In this document: positions 58,574-64,000 of the stretch, one piece after another
Layout of the letters: each line of letters opens with the position of its first letter
How positions within the stretch are numbered: the stretch's first letter is position 1
Assembly (NCBI RefSeq): GCF_947488025.1
Contig: NZ_CANKYS010000014.1
Coordinates: 1 to 64,000, forward strand
Length of the DNA stretch: 64,000 nt
Direction of reading: 5' to 3'
Origin: an uncultured Nocardioides sp.
GTDB taxonomy: Bacteria > Actinomycetota > Actinomycetes > Propionibacteriales > Nocardioidaceae
The notes under the pieces: model-generated
What the model saw: the letters and a program-made list of their open reading frames with translations, nothing else
Told to the model about the DNA's origin: nothing
Databases searched by the model: none
Position numbers and translations under genes: made by a program

Positions 58574-59377
58574 TCAGCGACGGGCCGCGGCGTAGCAGGC
58601 CACGGCGCTGGCAGCCGCGACGTTGAGGGAGTCGATCCCGGCCGCCATCGGGATCACGGCACGGCGATCGGCCGCGGTCTCCCAGCGCGAGGACAGACCG
58701 TGCCCCTCCGACCCCAGCACCAGGGCGAGGCGGTCGACGCCGGCAACGGCCTCCTCGATCGGGACCGAGTCGGGACCGAGGGTCAGCGCGACCGTCGTCC
58801 AGCCGCGCCGGGCGAGCTCCGGGAGGGCGTCGTACCAGTCGGGCAGCCGGGTCCACGGCGTCGAGAACACTGCTCCCATGCCGACCTTGATCGAGCGACG
58901 GTAGAGCGGATCGGCACACCGTGGCGACAGGAGCACGGCGTCGAAGCCCAGCGCGGCGCCGGAGCGGAAGACCGCCCCCACGTTGGTGTGGTCGACGAGG
59001 TCCTCGAGCACCAGGACCGAGCGTGCGCCGTCGAGCACGTCGTCCACGGACGGCAGCGGCCGCCGGCGCAGGGACGCGAGCGCCCCGCGGTGCACGTGGA
59101 AGCCGGTGACCTGCTCGATGGCCGCCTCGGACAGGACGTAGCAGGGAGCGGCACTGCGGGCGAGCACGTCGTCGAGGCCGTCGAGCCAGCGCGGCGCCAT
59201 CAGGAACGATCGTGCCTCGTGGCCGGCCTCCACGGCCCGGCGGACCACCTTCTCCCCCTCCGCGAGGAAGAGACCGTGCTCGGCCTCGAGGCTCTTGCGC
59301 AGCTCGACGTCGCGCAGGTCCCGGTAGTCGGCCAGGCGCGGGTCGTCGGGGTCGGAGATCTCGACGAGGTCAGGCAC
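58574..59377 (-). CDS. TrmH/SpoU-family RNA methyltransferase (third in window)
   Basis: A 267-residue SPOUT methyltransferase. It has DPRLADYRDLRDVELRK at the N-terminus, then LVLEDLVDHTNVGAVFRSGAALG, LVLGSEGHGLSSRW and IPMAAGIDSLNVAAASAVACY in parts. The target is unknown. The GTG at 59377 is 8 nt inside the siroheme synthase gene, so the two are co-translated. Convergent with DedA with an 8-bp gap. Confidence 0.9.
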   Translation of the reverse strand: MPDLVEISDPDDPRLADYRDLRDVELRKSLEAEHGLFLAEGEKVVRRAVEAGHEARSFLMAPRWLDGLDDVLARSAAPCYVLSEAAIEQVTGFHVHRGALASLRRRPLPSVDDVLDGARSVLVLEDLVDHTNVGAVFRSGAALGFDAVLLSPRCADPLYRRSIKVGMGAVFSTPWTRLPDWYDALPELARRGWTTVALTLGPDSVPIEEAVAGVDRLALVLGSEGHGLSSRWETAADRRAVIPMAAGIDSLNVAAASAVACYAAARR

Positions 59378-60605
59378 GGTCGTAGTGTGCCGGACGGGCC
59401 ACGGCGACGACCTCGCCCACCACGATGATCGCGGGCGGGGCGACCCGGTGGGCGACCAGGTCGTCGGCGAGCGCACCGAGGGTGCTGAGGACGGTGCGCT
59501 CGGTCGGCATCGTGCCGTCGACGATCACCGCCACCGGCGTCGCCGCGTCGCGTCCACCGTCGAGCAGGGCGTCCGCGATCGCCGGCGCGTTGTCGACCGC
59601 CATCAGCAGGACGAGCGTGCCCCGGAGCCCGGCGACCGCGTCCCACACGACCAGGGACTCCGGGTGCCCGGGCGGGAGGTGACCGGAGATGACGGTGAAC
59701 TCGTGGGCGATCCCGCGGTGGGTGACCGGGATGCCGACCCGGGCGGGCACGGCGATGGCCGAGCTGAGACCGGGTACGACGGTGACGGGCACGTCGGCGG
59801 CCGCGCAGGCGAGCAGCTCCTCGAAGCCGCGGCCGAAGACGAAGTTGTCGCCGCCCTTGAAGCGGACGACGCGCTTGCCGGCCCGCGCCCGGTCGACGAT
59901 CACCTCGTTGATCGTCTGCTGCGACGCCGATCGGCCACGGGGCAGCTTGGCGACGTCGATGAGCTCGACGTCGGGACCGAGCTCGTCGAGGAGCTCCCGG
60001 GGAGCGAGCCGGTCGGCCACGACGACGTCGGCGGTGGCGAGGGCGTGGCGGGCGGCCACGGTCACGAGCTCCGGCTCGCCCGGCCCCCCACCCACGAGGA
60101 CGACGCCCGGGCTGCGGTCGTGGGCATCGGAGGCCGTCAGGTGCCCGTCCCGCAGCGCGGTGACGATGTCGTCGCGCAGGGCCGCGGACTTCCGCGGCTC
60201 GCGGTTGCCGAGCACGCCGACGCTCACGCTGCCGTGGTGGCCGACCGCCGGGGTCCAGGCGGTGCCGCCGAGGGCGTCGTCGGCGCGGACGCAGAACGTG
60301 TGGCGGGCGTCGGCGGCCGCGACGACGCGGGCGTTGACGGCCGGGTCGTCGGTCGCTGCGACGACGTACCAGGCGCCGTCGAGGTCGGACTCGGTGAACT
60401 CCCGCAGCACCAGCGTCAGCTCGCCTGCCAGCCCCTCGAGCGCCGGCGTCACCTCGAGGCTCACGACGGTCACGTCGGCACCGGCGCCGAGCAGCCCCGA
60501 CACGCGTCGCTGGGCGACGTGCCCGCCGCCGATGACCACGACCTTGCGACCGGTGAGCACCAGCCCCGCCAGGTAGGGATGGGGGTCGGCACCGCGCTGG
60601 GTCAT
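59370..60605 (-). CDS. cysG: siroheme synthase-type fusion (dehydrogenase + uroporphyrinogen-III C-methyltransferase)
   Basis: A 411-residue fusion. Residues ~1-150 form the NAD-binding precorrin-2 dehydrogenase part (VVVIGGGHVAQRRVSGLL; VAATDDPAVN). Residues ~165-405 form the SAM-dependent methyltransferase (VVLVGGGPGEPELVTVAARHAL in part; RFKGGDNFVFGRGFEELLA; VTHRGIAHEFTVISGH). It makes siroheme for sulfite or nitrite reductase. The dehydrogenase part is close to the usual length. A GACAAT box (60612-60617) ends six bases before the ATG. Confidence 0.92.
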   Translation of the reverse strand: MTQRGADPHPYLAGLVLTGRKVVVIGGGHVAQRRVSGLLGAGADVTVVSLEVTPALEGLAGELTLVLREFTESDLDGAWYVVAATDDPAVNARVVAAADARHTFCVRADDALGGTAWTPAVGHHGSVSVGVLGNREPRKSAALRDDIVTALRDGHLTASDAHDRSPGVVLVGGGPGEPELVTVAARHALATADVVVADRLAPRELLDELGPDVELIDVAKLPRGRSASQQTINEVIVDRARAGKRVVRFKGGDNFVFGRGFEELLACAAADVPVTVVPGLSSAIAVPARVGIPVTHRGIAHEFTVISGHLPPGHPESLVVWDAVAGLRGTLVLLMAVDNAPAIADALLDGGRDAATPVAVIVDGTMPTERTVLSTLGALADDLVAHRVAPPAIIVVGEVVAVARPAHYDRA

Positions 60606-60642
60606 GCCCCGATTGTCCCTTTCGGGCTCACGGGCAGGTGGC

Positions 60643-60648
60643 TACGTT
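60643..60648 (+). promoter_or_regulatory. -10 box TACGTT for the PEBP gene
   Basis: Ends six bases before the ATG at 60655. The facing GACAAT box (60612-60617) for cysG lies in the same 49-bp divergent gap. Confidence 0.5.
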
Positions 60649-60654
60649 CGAGGG

Positions 60655-61176
60655 ATGAGCATCGAGCGGCCCGTGGCCCCCAATCCCTACGACTACCTGC
60701 CCGCGACCGAGTCCTTCACCGTCACCAGCACGGACGTGACCGACGGCGCACCCCTGAAGGACGACCAGGTGGCGGCCCTCGGCAACACCTCGCCGCAGCT
60801 GAGCTGGTCAGGAGCCCCGGAGGGCACGCAGTCCTTCGTGGTGACCTGCTTCGACCCCGATGCGCCGACCCCGAGCGGGTTCTGGCACTGGTGCCTGGTC
60901 GACGTCCCCGCCGACGTCACCTCCCTGGACACCGGCGCGGCATCGGGAGACCTGCCCGGCCACGCGTTCCACATCCGCAACGACGGCGGCGAGGCCGGGT
61001 TCATGGGAGCGGCCCCGCCCGAGGGCGACCACCCGCACCGCTACTTCTTCGTGGTGCACGCGGTGAAGGACGCCAGCCTGGGCGTCGACGCCGACGCCTC
61101 GGCCGCCGTCGTCTCCTTCAACCTCGCCTTCAAGACGCTCGGTCGCGCGATCCTGCACGGCACGTACCAGCACTGA
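60655..61176 (+). CDS. YbhB/YbcL-family (PEBP) protein
   Basis: A 173-residue phosphatidylethanolamine-binding-protein fold. It has SPQLSWSGAPEGTQSFVVTCFDPDAP in parts, SGFWHWCLVDVP, and the ligand loop PPEGDHPHRYFFVVHAV. No signal peptide, so it is cytoplasmic. Role unknown. It ends at the intrinsic terminator at 61241. Confidence 0.9.
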   Translation: MSIERPVAPNPYDYLPATESFTVTSTDVTDGAPLKDDQVAALGNTSPQLSWSGAPEGTQSFVVTCFDPDAPTPSGFWHWCLVDVPADVTSLDTGAASGDLPGHAFHIRNDGGEAGFMGAAPPEGDHPHRYFFVVHAVKDASLGVDADASAAVVSFNLAFKTLGRAILHGTYQH

Positions 61177-61240
61177 CCCAGCGGGGCCGGGGCGGCGCTG
61201 CCGCTGTCCCGTACCACCCGTCACCTGCCCCACCCACCTC

Positions 61241-61291
61241 ACGAGACCCGTGATCCGGACCGACAGGTCCAGACCACGGGTCTCGTTTTTT
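61241..61291 (+). terminator. intrinsic terminator with a true T-run
   Basis: ACGAGACCCGTG (61241-61252) and CACGGGTCTCGT (61275-61286) form a 12-bp stem; GGACC/GGTCC nests inside; TTTTTT follows (61286-61291). Such a U-tract is uncommon in this genome type. Confidence 0.9.
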
Positions 61292-61511
61292 GCGTTCTCG
61301 CCCATAGAAACCATCAAGGCGCTTTCATCAGGCCTGGACGAAATCGGCGATTAGAGTGCCAACAATTGATGAAACACCGCGCATGAACCTCCGAGATGTC
61401 GTCCGGACTCGACAGACGCACGGCGCGAACCTAGGGTCAATCCCTGTTTCCGAAAGATTCCATCAAGATCTGCCGCACCCCCGACGTGCGGATCTCTCCC
61501 GGAGGAACCCC
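61292..61511 (+). promoter_or_regulatory. AT-richer leader of the CAP-domain gene
   Basis: This region of the 335-bp gap 61177-61511 has no convincing gene. It holds TTTCATCA (61323-61330) and TGATGAAA (61367-61374) as an inverted repeat flanking a TTAGAGT -10-like box, the direct repeat CCATCAAG (~61310 and ~61461), and a CCGCAC/GTGCGG hairpin just before the GGAGG ribosome site (61501). The features suggest a regulated promoter and a structured 5' leader. I looked for ydaO riboswitch core motifs and did not find them. Confidence 0.5.
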
Positions 61512-62027
61512 GTGCACCATCCCCGTCGCCTCTCCCGCCTGGCCGCCACGGCGCTCGCCGCCGCCGTCCTGACCGGCGTCCCGGCAGCCGCCGCCGAGGC
61601 GGCGACCTGGTCCGTCCCCCGCAGCGCCTCCGTGGTCGACGCGAGCGCGAGCAGCGAACAGCTCGAGGACGCCCTGATGGTCCGGATCAACCAGGCGCGC
61701 GCCGCGCACGGTCTGCGCAAGATCAGGAACTTCGACGTGTGCACCGACCAGCTGGCTGAGCGGTGGGGCGCCCGGATCGCCCGCACCGGGGTGCTCGAGC
61801 ACCGCGACCAGCGCCAGGTCATCCGCAAGTGCGACAACTCCTGGGCCGGGGAGACGCTCGTCCGGGGCACCGGCCTGAGCCCGGAGACGATGGTCGAGCT
61901 GTGGCTCGACTCCCCCGGCCACCGGGAGATCCTGCTGAGCCGCCGCGCCAAGCGCGCCGGCGTCGCGATCACGCGCGACGCCCAGGGCCGCACCATCGGT
62001 GTGGTCAACCTCGTCCGCCACGGCTGA
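61512..62027 (+). CDS. secreted CAP/SCP-domain protein
   Basis: A 171-residue exported protein. The signal peptide covers residues 1 to ~30 (LAATALAAAVLTGVPAAAAEAA), and a CAP domain follows: LMVRINQARAAHGLRKIRNFDVCTDQLAERW in parts, GVLEHRD, AGETLVRG, and the CAP signature LWLDSPGHREILLSRRAKRAGVAI in parts. Two cysteines may form a disulfide. The substrate is unknown. GTG at 61512 has GGAGG seven bases upstream; a longer frame has no signal peptide at its start. Confidence 0.85.
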   Translation: MHHPRRLSRLAATALAAAVLTGVPAAAAEAATWSVPRSASVVDASASSEQLEDALMVRINQARAAHGLRKIRNFDVCTDQLAERWGARIARTGVLEHRDQRQVIRKCDNSWAGETLVRGTGLSPETMVELWLDSPGHREILLSRRAKRAGVAITRDAQGRTIGVVNLVRHG

Positions 62028-62112
62028 GGTGCACGGCACCGCTCCGGTGTGAGACGATCCCCGGCCCCCTCGTGGGTGGACCGGGGACCGTCGTCGCGTG
62101 AGGGGGAAGCAG

Positions 62113-62910
62113 GTGCTGCACGTCGCCATCGCGACCCGCGCGTTCCGCCGCTACTCCACCTACCGGGCCGCAACCCTCGCCGGGATCTTCACCAACTCGG
62201 TGTTCGGGATCATCTACTCCTTCGCCTACCTCGCGGTGTGGAGGGCCAACCCCACCGCGGGCGGGTACGACGCCCAGGACGCGGTGACCTACGTCTGGCT
62301 CGGCCAGGCGCTGCTGATGACGATCGCACTGTGGGGCGGCGGCACCACCGACGACCTCGCCGAGCGCATCCGCACCGGTGACGTGGCGATCGACCTCTAC
62401 CGGCCCGTCGGGCTCGTCGGGTGGTACCTCGCCAGCGACCTCGGCCGGGCGGCGTACCACCTCCTCACCCGCGGGGTCGGCCCCACGCTCATCGGCTTCC
62501 TCGTCTTCGACATCTCGCTCCCCTCCTCGCCCCTGAACGCGCTCGCCTTCGCGGTGTCGCTGGTGCTCGCGGTCGTGGTGAGCTTCGCGATCCGCTTCCT
62601 CGTCGCGAGCACCGCCTTCTGGCTGCTCGACCAGTCCGGCGTGAAGGTGATGAGCGGGGCGTTCGCGATCTTCTTCAGCGGGATGATGCTGCCGCTGGTG
62701 CTCTTCCCCGGCTGGCTCGGGACGCTCGCCCGCGCGCTGCCGTGGGCGTCGTACGTCCAGGTCCCCGCCGACGTGTGGCTCGGCAAGCACACGGGCCTCG
62801 ACCTCCTCGCCGCGCTCGGCTTCCAGGTGATGTGGGCCGTGGTGCTGCTGGCCGCCTGCCAGGGCGTGCTGCGCCTGGCCACCCGCAAGGTGGTGGTCCA
62901 GGGTGGCTGA
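62113..62910 (+). CDS. ABC-2 family exporter permease
   Basis: A 265-residue membrane protein with six predicted helices, of the ABC-2/DUF990-like permease group (FTNSVFGIIYSFAYLAVW; VKVMSGAFAIFFSGMMLPLVLFPGWLG in parts). The GTG at 62113 is chosen because AGGGGG lies six bases before it; a GTG at 62098 is in frame. It overlaps the second permease by 8 nt. Cargo unknown. Confidence 0.85.
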   Translation: MLHVAIATRAFRRYSTYRAATLAGIFTNSVFGIIYSFAYLAVWRANPTAGGYDAQDAVTYVWLGQALLMTIALWGGGTTDDLAERIRTGDVAIDLYRPVGLVGWYLASDLGRAAYHLLTRGVGPTLIGFLVFDISLPSSPLNALAFAVSLVLAVVVSFAIRFLVASTAFWLLDQSGVKVMSGAFAIFFSGMMLPLVLFPGWLGTLARALPWASYVQVPADVWLGKHTGLDLLAALGFQVMWAVVLLAACQGVLRLATRKVVVQGG

Positions 62911-63715
62911 ACCGCGAGCCGTGCTCCACCTGCGCACCTACCTCCAGATCGCGTGGCTGTGGATCCGCGCGGCCTGGCAGTACCCGACGTCGTTCGTGCT
63001 GCTCGCGGTGGGCAACGGGCTGATCACCGGCCTCGACTTCGTGGGGCTCTGGATCATGTTCGCCCATCTCGACGACCTGGCCGGGTTCACCCTCCACGAG
63101 GTGGCACTGCTCTACGGCAGCGCCTCCCTCGCGCTCGCGATCGCCGACACCGCGATCGGCAGCGTCGAGCGGATCGGTACCTACATCCGCACCGGTCGGC
63201 TCGACCAGATGATGACCAAGCCGGTGCCGCTGCTCGTGCAGGTGTGCGCCGACCAGTTCACGCTGCGGCGCCTCGGGCGGCTGACGCAGGCTGCGATCGT
63301 GTTCGGGTGGGCGTGCACCTACGTCGACTGGACCCCGACGCGCGTGCTGGTGGCCGTGTCGATGCTGCTCAGCGGGGGGCTGGTGTTCTTCGGGCTCTTC
63401 GTCGGCTTCTCCTGCGTCCAGTTCTGGACCACCGACGCGACGGAGTTCGCCAACGCCTTCACCTACGGCGGCGCGACGGTCACGCAGTACCCGCTCAACA
63501 TCTTCCCGCGCGAGGTGATCGTGGGGCTGACGTTCGTGATCCCGGTCGCCTTCGTCAACTGGTACCCCTGCCTCTACCTGCTCGGCCGCACCGACCCCGC
63601 GGGGATGCCCGAGGCGTTCCAGTTCGCCTCACCGGTGGCGGGCGTGCTGACCATGGCCGCCGCCCTGCTCGTGTGGCGCTCCGGCGTCCGCCACTACACC
63701 TCCACGGGGAGCTGA
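62903..63715 (+). CDS. ABC-2 family exporter permease (second subunit)
   Basis: A 270-residue six-helix permease paired with the gene at 62113 (YIRTGRLDQMMTKPVPLLVQ; FANAFTYGGATVTQYPLNIF). Pairs like this with one ATPase are a standard three-gene exporter, sometimes linked to antibiotic or lipid export. GTG start at 62903 overlaps the previous gene; the ATPase starts two bases after its stop. Confidence 0.85.
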   Translation: MAEPRAVLHLRTYLQIAWLWIRAAWQYPTSFVLLAVGNGLITGLDFVGLWIMFAHLDDLAGFTLHEVALLYGSASLALAIADTAIGSVERIGTYIRTGRLDQMMTKPVPLLVQVCADQFTLRRLGRLTQAAIVFGWACTYVDWTPTRVLVAVSMLLSGGLVFFGLFVGFSCVQFWTTDATEFANAFTYGGATVTQYPLNIFPREVIVGLTFVIPVAFVNWYPCLYLLGRTDPAGMPEAFQFASPVAGVLTMAAALLVWRSGVRHYTSTGS

Positions 63716-63717
63716 CG

Positions 63718-64000
63718 ATGTCTGCCACCGGCCCACTCATCGACGTGCGCGACCTCGAGCGCACCTTCGCCGTACGCCGTCGGGTGGACGGCCGACGCCG
63801 CCGGGTCCGCGACTCGGTGCTAGCAGTCCACGACCTGACCTTCGCCGTAGCGGCCGGCGAGATGGTGGGTTACATCGGGCCGAACGGCGCCGGGAAGTCG
63901 ACGACCATCAAGATGCTCACCGGGATCCTGGTGCCCACGGGCGGACAGGTGCGGGTCGCCGGCCTCGACCCCAACCGCGACCGGGTCGAGCTGGCGCGGC
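63718..64000 (+). CDS. ABC transporter ATP-binding protein (partial, runs off the window)
   Basis: The first ~94 residues of an ATPase. It has an unusually basic N-terminal segment (RRRVDGRRRRVRDS) and then Walker A GPNGAGKSTTIKMLTGI. Q-loop and Walker B lie beyond the window. It is the energy subunit for the two permeases upstream. Confidence 0.93.
   Translation, partial: MSATGPLIDVRDLERTFAVRRRVDGRRRRVRDSVLAVHDLTFAVAAGEMVGYIGPNGAGKSTTIKMLTGILVPTGGQVRVAGLDPNRDRVELAR

Noticed and set aside
61292..61511. A ydaO-type c-di-AMP riboswitch before the CAP-domain gene
   Set aside because: The conserved core motifs of that riboswitch could not be found by eye; only hairpins and short repeats are present.

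Overview
The window reads as a chromosomal segment of a high-GC actinobacterium, most probably a Nocardioides-like member of the Nocardioidaceae. The grounds are the very high GC content, frequent GTG starts, ATGA/GTGA gene overlaps, the argCJBDFRGH gene order, an actinobacterial 16S rRNA start with its conserved leader, mycothiol-type enzymes, a hisE-hisG pair and an FMN-riboswitch rib operon with a PnuC-like transporter (ribM). The genus is an inference. No prophage, insertion sequence, CRISPR array or conjugative gene was found.

Layout. 1-540: 5' end of a 16S rRNA gene running out of the window on the minus strand, with two good promoters and a conserved leader. 541-9821: a minus-strand arginine operon argC-argJ-argB-argD-[22-residue micro-ORF]-argF-argR-argG-argH, followed by a 3-methyladenine glycosylase. 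9913-14438: a mycothiol-type enzyme and pheST. 14592-19124: a signalling block with a histidine kinase fused to a DUF4173-like membrane domain, a second copy of the micro-ORF, an OmpR-type regulator and a PAS kinase. 19148-21975: translation block infC-rpmI-rplT-SpoU methyltransferase-DUF4031; infC appears to use an ATC start and has a structured leader. 21999-28710: mixed enzymes, then hisE-hisG. 28818-33516: the riboflavin operon ribD-ribE-ribM-ribBA-ribH behind an FMN riboswitch, with a (GTCC)7 microsatellite upstream. 33619-37578: M20 peptidase, tRNA-Leu(GAG), VanZ-like protein, SDR and a divergent MmyB-type regulator. 37594-45353: a stress or dormancy-like block (double universal stress protein, MBL/beta-CASP hydrolase, Acg-type nitroreductase, family A polymerase, membrane protein, flavodoxin). 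45454-53766: BCCT transporter, HTH-less LysR-type domain protein, epimerase, sulfotransferase, GuaB1, PLP decarboxylase, YiaA/B protein. 53840-61176: paired acyl-CoA dehydrogenases behind a 19-bp palindrome, peptide deformylase, two SpoU methyltransferases, DedA, siroheme synthase, PEBP. 61177-64000: an AT-richer leader, a secreted CAP-domain protein, and an ABC-2 exporter whose ATPase runs off the end.

How the genes work together. The arg genes give a complete cyclic ornithine-to-arginine route with its own repressor; an ATACAT/ATGTAT inverted repeat overlaps the argC promoter. The rib genes give GTP and ribulose-5-phosphate to riboflavin plus riboflavin uptake. Many genes have a TAnnnT -10 box ending 6-8 nt before the start codon, which predicts widespread leaderless transcripts.

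The most unusual signal is a 69-bp module present twice (5452-5520 and 17174-17242). In each place it is a 22-codon ORF set exactly between two genes that would otherwise be expected to overlap directly, joined to both neighbours by 4-nt start/stop overlaps. The copies are 59/69 identical and the similarity ends at the start and stop codons. I do not recognise it; it looks like a dispersed, coupling-preserving mini-gene. All statements rest on reading the sequence; no database search was possible.
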